Below are positions 15,200-24,341 of a stretch of 64,000 bases of DNA, piece after piece. The DNA lies in NCBI GenBank assembly GCA_000702085.1, contig JNKP01000005.1, positions 186,001 through 250,000 on the forward strand, given 5' to 3'. This DNA comes from Lachnospiraceae bacterium P6A3. GTDB taxonomy: Bacteria > Bacillota > Clostridia > Lachnospirales > Lachnospiraceae. Within the stretch, counting starts at the first letter, position 1. The number at the start of each line of letters is the position of its first letter. Made by a program: the position numbers and the translations under genes. The notes below the pieces were generated by a model that was not told where the DNA came from, did no database searches, and was given only the letters and a program-made list of their open reading frames with translations.

Positions 15200-17191
15200 A
15201 TGAGACTTGCCATGACAGGCAACCCCAACAGCGGAAAGACCACAATGTTCAACGCATTGACCGGTCGCCGTGAAAAGATCGGTAACTGGGCGGGTGTTAC
15301 CGTAGATAAGAAAGAAAGCGCCATTAAGAAGATTTTTTATGAAGGAAGCGAGGATTTGATCGCTGTTGACCTTCCCGGCGCATATTCAATGTCCCCCTTC
15401 ACTTCCGAAGAGAGCATTACCAGCGCATATGTCAGAAACGAGCGCCCCGATGCCATCATCAATATCGTGGATGCGACAAACCTCAGCAGAAGCCTGTTTT
15501 TTACCACTCAGCTTCTTGAACTGGGAATTCCCGTTGTAGTTGCGCTGAACAAGTCAGATATTAATGAAAAGAAAGACACGAAGATCGACGAAAAGCTCCT
15601 TTCCGAAAAGCTCGGATGCCCCGTTATCAAGACGGTTTCCACAGACGAGAAAGGACTTAAGGATGTGGTAGCTGCAGCGGTAGAGCTCAAGGGCAAAGGA
15701 CAGAAAGCTCCTTACAGCCAGGGCGACATTAATCTCGGCGATAAGGCAGAGGTTGAAGCAGCTGACAGAAAGAGATTCGACTTTGTAAATAAGATCGTTA
15801 AAGACGTAGAAGTTCGTAAGGTACAGACCAAGGATAAGACTAAGGCTGATAAGGTTGACGCTATCCTTACTCATCCCGTACTCGGACTTATCATCTTCGC
15901 AGCAATCATGTGGGCTGTTTTCTACATCTCACAGTCAACCGTGGGAACCTGGCTTGCTGATATCCTTGTAGGCTGGATTGAGACCTTCCAGGAATATGTA
16001 GGCGGCCTTATGGAAGATGCAAATCCTCTTCTCTATGCACTCCTTGTTGACGGTATCATCGGAGGTGTAGGTGCGGTCGTAGGATTCCTTCCTCTCGTAA
16101 TGGTAATGTACTTCCTTCTTGCTCTTCTCGAAGATTGCGGATACATGTCCAGAGCTACCGTAGTTCTTGACCCCATCTTCAAGAAAGTAGGACTTTCAGG
16201 TAAGTCCGTTATCCCCATGATCATCGGAACCGGCTGCGGAATCCCCGCTATCATGGCTTGCCGTACCATCAAGAACGAAAGAGAAAGAAGATCTACCGCA
16301 ATGCTGGCAACCTTCATGCCCTGCGGTGCCAAGATCCCTGTAATCGCTCTTTTTGCCGGCGCATTCTTCCCCGAATCAAAATGGGTAAGCCCCGTAATGT
16401 ACTTCACCGGAATCGCGCTTGTACTTCTTGGAGCGGTTCTCATCAAGGCAATCACCGGAGCTAAGTACAGAAAGTCATTCTTCATCATCGAGCTTCCCGA
16501 GTACAAGCTTCCTTCACTTAAGCTTGCCTTCGGATCCATGCTCGACAGAGGTAAAGCATATATCGTTAAAGCGGGAACCATCATTCTCGTATGTAACACA
16601 ATCGTCCAGATCATGCAGTCCTTCAACTGGCACTTCGAAGTAGTTGAAGAGGGAATGGAAGATACTTCCATCCTTGCAAGCATCGCAGGACCTTTCGCAA
16701 TTCTGCTTGTCCCTGTTGTAGGCATCGCCGCATGGCAGCTTGCAGCAGCATCCATAACCGGATTCATCGCAAAAGAGAACGTTGTCGGAACCATCGCTAC
16801 GGTTTATGCGATCACAAACTTCATCGATACCGAAGAGCTTGAGCTTGTCGGAAGCGGAAGCGCAGTTGCGGCAGCTATGGGAATCACCAAGGTTGCAGCT
16901 CTCGCCTACCTTATGTTCAACCTTTACACACCTCCATGTTTTGCTGCACTTGGTGCGATGAATTCCGAAATGCAGAGTAAGAAGTGGCTCTGGGGCGCAA
17001 TCGGCCTCCAGCTTGCTACCGGATACACCATCGGATTCTTCGTATATCAGATCGGAACCCTTATCACTACAGGCGCACTCGGCGCAGGATTTATCGGCGG
17101 CCTCTGTGCAGTCATTTGCTTCGCAGCATTTATCGCATTCCTTATCGTTAAGGCAAACAGAGCTGTAGAGGCAGAATACAAACTCAGCTGA
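15200..17191 (+). CDS. feoB: Ferrous iron transporter B (copy 1)
   Basis: The 663-residue protein begins with a G domain: G1 GNPNSGKTT, G2 region GNWAGVTVD, G3 DLPGAYSM and G4 NKSD. A helical spacer and about eight membrane helices follow. The membrane core carries the canonical FeoB Gate motif GTGCGIPAIMACRTI and the MPCGAKIPVIALFAGAFF segment with its conserved Cys. It imports Fe2+ across the cytoplasmic membrane. The start ATG 15200 follows AAAGGAGG; a short ATG at 15195 runs into a stop at once. Downstream lies a Cys-rich partner. Confidence 0.95.
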   Translation: MRLAMTGNPNSGKTTMFNALTGRREKIGNWAGVTVDKKESAIKKIFYEGSEDLIAVDLPGAYSMSPFTSEESITSAYVRNERPDAIINIVDATNLSRSLFFTTQLLELGIPVVVALNKSDINEKKDTKIDEKLLSEKLGCPVIKTVSTDEKGLKDVVAAAVELKGKGQKAPYSQGDINLGDKAEVEAADRKRFDFVNKIVKDVEVRKVQTKDKTKADKVDAILTHPVLGLIIFAAIMWAVFYISQSTVGTWLADILVGWIETFQEYVGGLMEDANPLLYALLVDGIIGGVGAVVGFLPLVMVMYFLLALLEDCGYMSRATVVLDPIFKKVGLSGKSVIPMIIGTGCGIPAIMACRTIKNERERRSTAMLATFMPCGAKIPVIALFAGAFFPESKWVSPVMYFTGIALVLLGAVLIKAITGAKYRKSFFIIELPEYKLPSLKLAFGSMLDRGKAYIVKAGTIILVCNTIVQIMQSFNWHFEVVEEGMEDTSILASIAGPFAILLVPVVGIAAWQLAAASITGFIAKENVVGTIATVYAITNFIDTEELELVGSGSAVAAAMGITKVAALAYLMFNLYTPPCFAALGAMNSEMQSKKWLWGAIGLQLATGYTIGFFVYQIGTLITTGALGAGFIGGLCAVICFAAFIAFLIVKANRAVEAEYKLS

Positions 17192-17232
17192 GGAAGTACC
17201 GAGGGACATAATCTGTTTTTCTCCTATTCAGA

Positions 17233-17303
17233 GATGACACTGGGGACGCTACACTTTTGTCATCGAAGTCTGATGACAAAAGCGTAGCGTCCCCGGTGTC
17301 ATC
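17233..17303. repeat. Large palindrome element, copy 3
   Basis: A 71-base inverted repeat with GATGACAC, GGGGACGCTAC and TTTTGTCATC arms. It lies 41 bases after feoB and 19 bases before the Cys-rich partner gene. Confidence 0.9.
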
Positions 17304-17322
17304 CAAATCAGAGGTAAACGAA

Positions 17323-17460
17323 ATGACCAACATCATCGCTACAATCGTAATACTGGCACTCTTTGCAGGATCTTCTTACTATATATATAAGGAGAAAAAG
17401 AAAGGTGTGCATTGTATAGGATGCCCCTCCGCAGGAAATTGTCCGCATTGTAAAAAATAA
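17323..17460 (+). CDS. FeoB-associated Cys-rich membrane protein
   Basis: ATG 17323 follows GAGGTAA; the frame is open upstream only because it crosses the palindrome. The 45 residues consist of one membrane helix (about 3-18), a basic turn KEKKKG and a Cys cluster, CIGCPSAGNCPHCKK. These are the features of the small Cys-rich proteins encoded behind feoB in Firmicutes, thought to help FeoB function. Last gene of feo operon 1. Confidence 0.88.
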   Translation: MTNIIATIVILALFAGSSYYIYKEKKKGVHCIGCPSAGNCPHCKK

Positions 17461-17477
17461 TTGTATAAAAGCAGAGA

Positions 17478-17519
17478 ATGAGTCAAGGAATCATGCGCAG
17501 TCTTGACTCATTTTTTTTA
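17478..17519 (+). terminator. Intrinsic terminator of feo operon 1
   Basis: ATGAGTCAAG (17478-17487) pairs with CTTGACTCAT (17502-17511), followed by eight T residues. Confidence 0.88.
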
Positions 17520-17558
17520 TGTGATAATATAATGCCTTGTTTGAGAAAGGATAACGAT

Positions 17559-19220
17559 ATGGATAAATTAAAACCGAAGCTTTTTTCAGTAATGAAAAAT
17601 TATAGCGGTGCGCAGTTTGCCAAGGATCTGGTTGCAGGTATCATCGTTGCAATCATTGCACTTCCGCTTTCCATCGCACTTGCCATCGCATCAGGCGTAG
17701 GCCCTGAAGCCGGTGTATATACCGCGATAGTTGCCGGTTTCCTCGTAGCATTCTTTGGAGGAAGCAGGGTTCAGATTGCGGGACCCACTGCAGCATTTGC
17801 AACCATCGTGGCGGGAATCGTTGCTCGTGACGGCACCGAAGGACTTATGGTTGCTACGATCATGGCAGGACTTCTTCTTATAGTTATGGGATTCTGCCGT
17901 TTCGGTAATCTCCTTAAATACATTCCCTATACCATTACTACCGGCTTTACCGCAGGTATCGCCGTAACTCTATTCATCGGACAGATCAAGGACTTTGCGG
18001 GTATCTCATATATGCACGGAGAAAAGCCCATTGAGACCGCGGAGAAGATTGAAGCCCTTATCGCCAACATTAACACCACCAACCTTCAGGCTGTAGCAAT
18101 CGGAGCCTTGGCGCTTGCGATACTTATTATCTGGCCCAAGTTCTTTAAGAAGATTCCGGGATCGCTCATCGCGGTTATCGTGACCGCAGCAATCGTTAAG
18201 ATATTCGATCTGGATGTTAATACCATCGGAAAGGCATTTCAGGATATCAGAACAGGCCTTCCCGTATGCACTCTCAATCCTTCACTGTTTACCGTATCCA
18301 TGATGAGATCACAGCTCATGAATGCGGTTACCATAGCTCTTCTTGCAGGTATCGAGTCACTCCTTTCCGCAGTTGTTGCGGATTCGATGATCGGTTCCAA
18401 GCATCGTTCCAATATGGAGCTCATCGCACAGGGTATCGGTAATATCGGTTCCGCCTGCTTCGGAGGAATTCCCGCAACAGGCGCGATAGCAAGAACCGCA
18501 GCCAACATCAAGAGCGGCGGACGTACTCCCATCGCAGGAATGGTCCACTCCATTATGCTGGTACTGGTAGTAGTATTCCTCATGCCTCTTGCAAAGCTCA
18601 TCCCCATGCCCTGCATTGCCGCTATCCTTTTCCAGGTTGCTTACAACATGAGCGGATGGAGAAATTTCGTAAAGCTCTGCAAGTCATCACCCAAGAGCGA
18701 CATCCTTGTACTGGTACTGACCTTCGGTCTTACCGTTATCTTTGACCTGGTTGTTGCTATCGAAGCGGGAATCCTTCTTGCGGCAATTCTCTTCATGAAG
18801 AGAATGAGCGATGTTACCACCGTTGAAGGCTGGAAGGAAGTCGACGATGAGAACGATCCGGATTCCATCACGCTCAGGGTTATCCCCGAGCATACCGTTG
18901 TATATGAGTTCTCCGGTCCCATGTTCTTCGCTGCAGCCGGCAAGATACTTCAGATCTCGTTTAAAGAAGACACTCAGGTACTCGTCATCAGAATGAGAAG
19001 TGTAAGCGCAATGGATGCCACCGCAATGCACAATCTCGAACAGCTCTATGATGACTGCGTAAAGCGCGGAATCAAGATTGTTCTTTCTCACGTAAACGAG
19101 CAGCCCCTTCACGTAATCCGGAAGGCGGGCTTTGAGGAGAAGATCGGCAAAGAAAACTTCGCACCTCATATCGATGATGCACTTAAGCGCGCTGAAAGCT
19201 TAGTAAGCAAGAAAGGTTAA
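17559..19220 (+). CDS. SulP-family anion transporter with STAS domain
   Basis: ATG 17559 follows GAGAAAGGA; the upstream part of the frame runs through the preceding terminator. A TATAAT at 17528-17533 probably serves as its -10. The 553 residues show about 11-14 membrane helices with the SulP signature region (IVAIIALPLSIALAIASGVG) and IAGPTAAFATIVAG, then a cytoplasmic STAS domain (about 430-545: VVYEFSGPMFFAAAGKILQ, MRSVSAMDATAMHNLEQL). SulP proteins carry sulfate, bicarbonate or dicarboxylates. The sequence does not identify the anion; a cysteine-synthase-like gene 5 kb away is only weak support for sulfate. Confidence 0.92.
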   Translation: MDKLKPKLFSVMKNYSGAQFAKDLVAGIIVAIIALPLSIALAIASGVGPEAGVYTAIVAGFLVAFFGGSRVQIAGPTAAFATIVAGIVARDGTEGLMVATIMAGLLLIVMGFCRFGNLLKYIPYTITTGFTAGIAVTLFIGQIKDFAGISYMHGEKPIETAEKIEALIANINTTNLQAVAIGALALAILIIWPKFFKKIPGSLIAVIVTAAIVKIFDLDVNTIGKAFQDIRTGLPVCTLNPSLFTVSMMRSQLMNAVTIALLAGIESLLSAVVADSMIGSKHRSNMELIAQGIGNIGSACFGGIPATGAIARTAANIKSGGRTPIAGMVHSIMLVLVVVFLMPLAKLIPMPCIAAILFQVAYNMSGWRNFVKLCKSSPKSDILVLVLTFGLTVIFDLVVAIEAGILLAAILFMKRMSDVTTVEGWKEVDDENDPDSITLRVIPEHTVVYEFSGPMFFAAAGKILQISFKEDTQVLVIRMRSVSAMDATAMHNLEQLYDDCVKRGIKIVLSHVNEQPLHVIRKAGFEEKIGKENFAPHIDDALKRAESLVSKKG

Positions 19221-19232
19221 TTGCTTTAAAGA

Positions 19233-20084
19233 ATGAATAATTTTCTCTCTGCACTTTTAACAATAGGAAAAGTGTTCCTGGCAATTCTTATTATTCCAAT
19301 CGCCCAGATAATTGCCGAAGTGATCCTGCTTCCGTTTGGCGAGCCTGAAGGTATCACAGCAGGGATCGTGTATATATTATGGGGAATCCTTTATCCCGGT
19401 TTTGCATTCCTGTTTGTATGGCTCTTTGCAAAATTCATCTGCAAGAAAAAGATGTCCGAGATGCTTATCACCAAGGTAAGAGTAAAGATCAAATGGGTCG
19501 TAGCAGCATTTATCCTTCCTCTGGGTGTTACATTCTTCTACGTAATTGTGGTCCCCGGACAGTACGTAAAGCATTCGCTTGATAACGTCGGGATGTTCAA
19601 TGCACTTGCTCTTGCGATTATCTTCACCGGATTTGCCGCAGGCTTTGTAGAGGAGATGGTCTTCAGAGGACTCATCATGGATCTTCTGAAAGAAAGATGG
19701 AACCTTGCGGTTGCTGTCATCGCTCCTTCCGTAGTATTTGGATTTGTACATGTCCTTGGAATGGATTTCTCCATCGGAAGCATAATCCTCGTAACAGTTG
19801 CAGGCACCATGGTAGGAATCATGTTCTCGCTGGTTGCACTTGAGGGCGGTTCCATCTGGAACAGCGCCGTGATGCACATGGTATGGAATACGATCATAAT
19901 CGGAGGACTCTTCAGGATTGGCATTAATAAGGATCCTGCGGACATTGCCGAATACCTTCTTGCAAGTGATAAGTTCTGGATCACAGGCGGAGAGTTCGGT
20001 ATCGAATCCGCGCTTCCTTCTGTTATCGGATATACGATTGTTGCGGCCATCGCATTCATGATGCTTCGTAAAAAGAATAAATAG
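19233..20084 (+). CDS. CPBP-family intramembrane metalloprotease
   Basis: 283 residues with about eight hydrophobic helices. The CPBP (Abi/CaaX-protease-like) motifs are present: EEMVFRG (E140, E141, R145), FVHVLG and HMVWN, which provide the glutamate pair and histidines of the membrane-embedded metal site. The start at 19233 lies 12 bases behind the SulP stop and lacks a strong ribosome site, so translation may be coupled. The substrate is unknown; relatives act in bacteriocin self-protection or prenyl-peptide processing. Confidence 0.85.
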   Translation: MNNFLSALLTIGKVFLAILIIPIAQIIAEVILLPFGEPEGITAGIVYILWGILYPGFAFLFVWLFAKFICKKKMSEMLITKVRVKIKWVVAAFILPLGVTFFYVIVVPGQYVKHSLDNVGMFNALALAIIFTGFAAGFVEEMVFRGLIMDLLKERWNLAVAVIAPSVVFGFVHVLGMDFSIGSIILVTVAGTMVGIMFSLVALEGGSIWNSAVMHMVWNTIIIGGLFRIGINKDPADIAEYLLASDKFWITGGEFGIESALPSVIGYTIVAAIAFMMLRKKNK

Positions 20085-20106
20085 ATTTTAATATGATCAT
20101 GTGTTT

Positions 20107-20136
20107 CAAAAGGCAACCTTAACCGGTTGCCTTTTT
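20107..20136 (+). terminator. Intrinsic terminator after the CPBP gene
   Basis: AAAAGGCAACC pairs with GGTTGCCTTTT around a 6-base loop, ending in six T residues. Confidence 0.88.
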
Positions 20137-20231
20137 TATGTTTTTAAATATGCGAAAAATACTTGCGAATCGGAAACTATTTGTTTATACTAACGAACAA
20201 TATACTATTTAGCGCAGGGGTTATAGAAACG

Positions 20232-20331
20232 GATGACAATGGGGACGCTTCAATTTGTCATCTTTTCTCAAAATACAGATAATAAGCTTTTTTGGCAAAA
20301 GATGACAAATTGAAGCGTCCCCATTGTCATC
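20232..20331. repeat. Large palindrome element, copy 4
   Basis: Arms GATGACAATGGGGACGCTTC and TTTGTCATCTTTT and their complements flank a longer, unpaired centre (about 27 bases), making this the longest copy at 100 bases. It ends 14 bases before the start of the ABC exporter gene. Confidence 0.9.
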
Positions 20332-20345
20332 TGTGTGAGGTTGAA

Positions 20346-22211
20346 ATGGCAGAAAAGAAGAAACGGGAAATCAAACCAACCAGAGCCATAGCCAACAACT
20401 TCTTTGCCCTTGGACTGGTGTCCGGGATCAGTAAGAAGTTCGTGATCCACAAGGCCATAGTCAAATTCCTGGGCTATTTTGAATGGCTGTTCTATAGCGC
20501 TTTTTTCATGCGCTTTGTCATCAATTCCCTGGAAAAGGGCGATGAATTCTCACATATCATGATCTTCATCGTGATCGTCACGGTGGTCTTTGCCGGCATG
20601 AGTTTGTACAATGCCATACTTGAGGGAAATATCATCCCTGTCTGTTCCGCAATCATCAATAAGGGACTTTATACCAGGCTTTTCAAGAAATCCAGAAATG
20701 TGGAACTTGAGTGTTTCGAAAACAGTGATTTCTATGATAAATACACTCTTGCCATGGAAAAAGCCGATGAGAGGATGCTTGGCACCGTTGATGTTATCTT
20801 CGGTGTGATCTTCGGCGCCATCTCAAGTGTGTGTGCTTTTGTCTTCATGTATCAGGTGGACAAGCTGTCGGTCCTTTTCATTCTTTTCCCGATCATCGGT
20901 AATTTCGTATTCGGAAGAATGAATTCCAGAGTGGATTACATTAGAAATAAGGACATGGTTCCTTATAACAGAAAGAGTGCATATGTAAACAGAGTCATGT
21001 ACCTGCCTGAGTATGCCAAGGAGATCAGACTTACCAAAGTGTTCTCCCTTATGAAGAGACAGTACAGAGATGCCATCAAGGGTATCGGAGAAGTTGCGGA
21101 TAAGTATTCCCTTAAATCCGCCGTTCTTCACTGGCTCTATGTCATGTTTACTTTTACCTTCATATTCGAAGGACTCCTCATGTACGGAGCATACAGAACT
21201 CTCGTAAGTCATACCATGACACTGGCACAGCTTGCGGTTATAACCAGCATGATGGTTTCCACCACATGGATACTCATCGGATTTACGGATTCCATCACCG
21301 CACTTTTCAAGAACGGACTCTTCATCGATTACCTCAGAACATTCCTTGAGTATAAAGAGAAGATTCCCGAAGATTCGGAAGGAATTGATCCCGGCAAAGA
21401 GATTAAGTCCATTGAGTTCAGGGACGTATCTTTCTCATACAAGGATAAGGAAGTTCTCTCACATCTGAACATGGAATTCAGAGGCGGCAATACTTATGCA
21501 CTGGTAGGACATAACGGTGCGGGCAAGACCACACTTATCAAGCTGCTTCTTAGATTCTACGATCCCACGGAAGGTGAGATCTTACTTAACGGACGCAATA
21601 TCAAAGAGTACGATCTGCAGAAGTACCGTGCACTGTTTGCGACCGCATTCCAGGATCACAGAATGTTCTCCATGTCTGTTCTCGATAACGTTGTAATGGG
21701 CGAAGATATCCCCGCGGATATAAAAGAAAGAAAAGTCGTGGAAGCACTTATGCTTTCCGGCGCTTACGATAAGGTAATGTCACTTCCTAAGGGCATTTAT
21801 ACAACCCTCACTCACGAATTCGACGATGAGGGTGCGGTACTTTCGGGCGGTGAATTCCAGAAGATCGTCGTTGCAAGAGCATTCGTAAAAGACTGTCCTT
21901 TCAAGATCTTCGACGAGCCTTCAAGTGCGCTTGATCCCATCGCGGAGAATAAGCTCTTCGACAATATATACGATTCATGCAGAGATAATACTCTTGTATT
22001 CATTTCACACAGACTGTCATCGGTTCAGAATGCCGACTATGTATATCTGCTGTCGGACGGATGCGTCAAGGAACAGGGAAACCACGCTTCCCTCATGGCA
22101 CTTGGCGGCATCTATGCGGATATGTATACCAAGCAGGCTAAGAATTACTTGGCCCTTAGCGAACCGGAAGGAAACGTCCCTGCAGGAGAGGAGGTGATCC
22201 TCGGTGTCTGA
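20346..22211 (+). CDS. ABC transporter, fused permease-ATPase (first of pair)
   Basis: ATG 20346 was chosen because the upstream frame crosses the palindrome. The 621 residues hold about six membrane helices in the first ~340 residues and an ABC domain after ~360: Walker A GHNGAGKTT, signature LSGGEFQKI, Walker B FKIFDEPSSALD and SHRLSSV. The atypical EPSSALD rather than EATASLD places it in a distinct exporter branch often seen as tandem pairs in Lachnospiraceae. It overlaps the next gene by 8 bases, so the two probably form a heterodimer. The substrate is unknown. Confidence 0.88.
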   Translation: MAEKKKREIKPTRAIANNFFALGLVSGISKKFVIHKAIVKFLGYFEWLFYSAFFMRFVINSLEKGDEFSHIMIFIVIVTVVFAGMSLYNAILEGNIIPVCSAIINKGLYTRLFKKSRNVELECFENSDFYDKYTLAMEKADERMLGTVDVIFGVIFGAISSVCAFVFMYQVDKLSVLFILFPIIGNFVFGRMNSRVDYIRNKDMVPYNRKSAYVNRVMYLPEYAKEIRLTKVFSLMKRQYRDAIKGIGEVADKYSLKSAVLHWLYVMFTFTFIFEGLLMYGAYRTLVSHTMTLAQLAVITSMMVSTTWILIGFTDSITALFKNGLFIDYLRTFLEYKEKIPEDSEGIDPGKEIKSIEFRDVSFSYKDKEVLSHLNMEFRGGNTYALVGHNGAGKTTLIKLLLRFYDPTEGEILLNGRNIKEYDLQKYRALFATAFQDHRMFSMSVLDNVVMGEDIPADIKERKVVEALMLSGAYDKVMSLPKGIYTTLTHEFDDEGAVLSGGEFQKIVVARAFVKDCPFKIFDEPSSALDPIAENKLFDNIYDSCRDNTLVFISHRLSSVQNADYVYLLSDGCVKEQGNHASLMALGGIYADMYTKQAKNYLALSEPEGNVPAGEEVILGV

Positions 22212-24051
22212 CAAAAAGAAAGAAGCTAAGAAAAAAGATCCGAAAAAGAGTGCGAAGAACGTTTGGAGAAACCAGCTCTTCCTCTGGAACATCTGCTTTA
22301 AGACCGCTCCCGGATATATGATCTATTTTCTCTATGATGCCTTCAGATATCAGGGTGTAATCTTCATAGAGCATGTCCTGGGTATCAGATATGTATTAAG
22401 ATGCGCTGAATTTCAGGAGCCTTTGTGGAAAGCACTTCTCTACATCGGAGTAGTACTTGCGGTCAACATCATACAGATCATCCCCGACGGATTCTTCATC
22501 TACAAATGGTCACCCAAGACCAAACCGAAGCTCTATCAGGCTCTTAAGGAGCAGATGTATAAGAAAGCCGCACAGATCGATCTGTCATGCTACGATGATC
22601 CGGAGTATTACAACGATTTCGTACTTGCGGTTTCCGAAGCTGAGAGCAGCATAGACAGATTCCTGACTATGTGTAACGGAATCATGCAGGCACTTACCAT
22701 CCTCTTTACCACAGGTATCTTCTACCTGATAACGGATGCTGCCGGAATACTGTTCGTATTTGCTTCGCTTATACTCAGATTCCTGGTATCTAAGGTACTT
22801 AATAAACTCAATTACGATCTCAGGATCAAGACCAATCCTCTTGAGAGAAAGAGAAATTACGTAAGCAGAGTTTTCTACCTGAATGATTATGCCAAGGAAT
22901 TAAGACTTCATAAGAATGTGGGCGATGCTCTCGAAAAAGAATTCATCGAAGCAAACGATGAGATCATCAAAGAGAGAAAAGCAGTCGCAGGTAAGAAATC
23001 ATTCCTGCTGTTTTCCAGAAATTACATGGTAGGCGACTTTATCATGGACGGACTCTACATCACCTATCTTGTTTTTCAGGCTGCGGTTCTTCACACAGTT
23101 GCATACAGTGATGCGGTTGTCCTCTTTAACAGAACGGGAAGCCTCAGACGCGCCATGGCAGGTATCGCCGATATCTTCCCTCAGGCTCAGGAAAACAGCC
23201 TTTATGTTGATAAGATCAGAGCATTCCTTGACTACGAGCCCAAGATGAATGTGATGGAAGGCGAAAAAGTTCCCGAAGGAAATGCGGACCTTGTTCTGGA
23301 TCATGTAAGCTTTAAATATTCGGAGAATGCTCCGGAGACGCTGAAGGATATATCTCTAAGGATCAAAGCGGGCGAAAGAGTTGCGATAGTAGGGTATAAC
23401 GGTGCGGGTAAGACCACGCTTATCAAACTCCTCATGAGACTCTACGATCCCACCGAAGGAACCATCAGCTATCATGGCAAGGACATCAAGACCTACAGCC
23501 CTTACGATTACAGGAGAAGAATCGGCGTTGTCTTCCAGGATTTCCAGATGTACGGGGCAACTTTGGGTGAGAATGTCGTAATGGACAGAGCACGCAGTAC
23601 CGATACACCCGAGAAGGATGAGAAGATAATCTCGTCATTAAGGAAGTCCGGATTCGGACCCAGACTCGATACTCTCGAGAGAAAACTTGATACTCCCGTT
23701 ACCACGGAGTTTGAAGAAGACGGTGTTAATTTCTCCGGAGGTGAGAGCCAGAAGATCGCAATATCAAGAGCATTCTATAAGGATGCGGATATGCTGATCA
23801 TGGATGAACCTTCAAGCGCGCTGGATCCCCTGGCAGAGTATGAACTCAATAAGGCCATGGAGTCCGCTGCGGAAGGCAAGACCGTATTCTATATCTCCCA
23901 CAGACTTTCAACCACCAGAGATGCGGACCGTATACTCATGCTTGAGAACGGACGCATTGTGGAAGAAGGAAACCATGATTCACTCCTTAAGCTCGGCGGA
24001 AAGTATGCCGAGATGTGGAAGGTTCAGGCCGGAAGATACGAAAGTGCATAA
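22204..24051 (+). CDS. ABC transporter, fused permease-ATPase (second of pair)
   Basis: Starts at GTG 22204 inside the end of the previous gene, 6 bases after GAGGAGGTGATCC, a near-perfect ribosome site. The 615 residues begin with a Lys-rich tail (SDKKKEAKKKDPKKSAK), then about six membrane helices and an ABC domain with GYNGAGKTT, FSGGESQKI, LIMDEPSSALD and SHRLSTT. All catalytic residues are visible. It is the translationally coupled partner of 20346-22211, with clear paralogy along the full length. Confidence 0.88.
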   Translation: MSDKKKEAKKKDPKKSAKNVWRNQLFLWNICFKTAPGYMIYFLYDAFRYQGVIFIEHVLGIRYVLRCAEFQEPLWKALLYIGVVLAVNIIQIIPDGFFIYKWSPKTKPKLYQALKEQMYKKAAQIDLSCYDDPEYYNDFVLAVSEAESSIDRFLTMCNGIMQALTILFTTGIFYLITDAAGILFVFASLILRFLVSKVLNKLNYDLRIKTNPLERKRNYVSRVFYLNDYAKELRLHKNVGDALEKEFIEANDEIIKERKAVAGKKSFLLFSRNYMVGDFIMDGLYITYLVFQAAVLHTVAYSDAVVLFNRTGSLRRAMAGIADIFPQAQENSLYVDKIRAFLDYEPKMNVMEGEKVPEGNADLVLDHVSFKYSENAPETLKDISLRIKAGERVAIVGYNGAGKTTLIKLLMRLYDPTEGTISYHGKDIKTYSPYDYRRRIGVVFQDFQMYGATLGENVVMDRARSTDTPEKDEKIISSLRKSGFGPRLDTLERKLDTPVTTEFEEDGVNFSGGESQKIAISRAFYKDADMLIMDEPSSALDPLAEYELNKAMESAAEGKTVFYISHRLSTTRDADRILMLENGRIVEEGNHDSLLKLGGKYAEMWKVQAGRYESA

Positions 24052-24063
24052 GACTAACCACCA

Positions 24064-24092
24064 CCGGCAGAGACGGGAACCGTCCCTGCCGG
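24064..24092 (+). terminator. GC-rich hairpin after the ABC pair, likely terminator
   Basis: CCGGCAGAGACGG pairs with CCGTCCCTGCCGG across a GAA loop with one mismatch. Only a weak T-run (CTTTAT) follows, so termination may be partial. A TATAAT lies just behind at 24101-24106 and could start a transcript through repeat array 2. Confidence 0.5.
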
Positions 24093-24142
24093 CTTTATGA
24101 TATAATGGATAAGTCATGCAAAAAGGCATTTAATCCGAGGCG

Positions 24143-24325
24143 GGCTAATAAATCATCGAAACCTCAAGCTTTATTAGCCAATTTGATGCAAAACAAGCCC
24201 GGATAATAGAAGCGCGGCTAAAAAACCGAAGAATTCAAAGATTTTATTAGCCGGATTAATGGAAAACAAGCTTTGATATTAGAAAATTGGCTAATAAATC
24301 CCCGAAATCAAAAAATTTATTAGCC
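24143..24325. repeat. Array of three 73-nt palindromic repeats (array 2)
   Basis: Three 37-base palindromes, each opening GGCTAA and closing TTTATTAGCC or TTATTAGCC, start at 24143, 24216 and 24289, exactly 73 bases apart. The stretches between them are also alike (ATG..AAAACAAGC..ATA.TAGAA). This is the same family as the array at 3556-3814. It lies between the ABC pair and the cysteine-synthase-like gene and ends 16 bases before that start codon, so it would form the 5' leader of that mRNA if transcribed from upstream. Confidence 0.82.
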
Positions 24326-24341
24326 TGAGAGGTGAAAAATA

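Noticed and set aside
16033-16794. 253-codon ORF antisense to feoB copy 1
   Set aside because: It is a shadow produced by the codon bias of a membrane protein; feoB on the plus strand is certain.
20180-20215. Third GTTAG-type iron operator (TACTAACGAACAATATACTA region)
   Set aside because: The half-sites are not inverted with the 6-base gap and the downstream genes are not iron genes.
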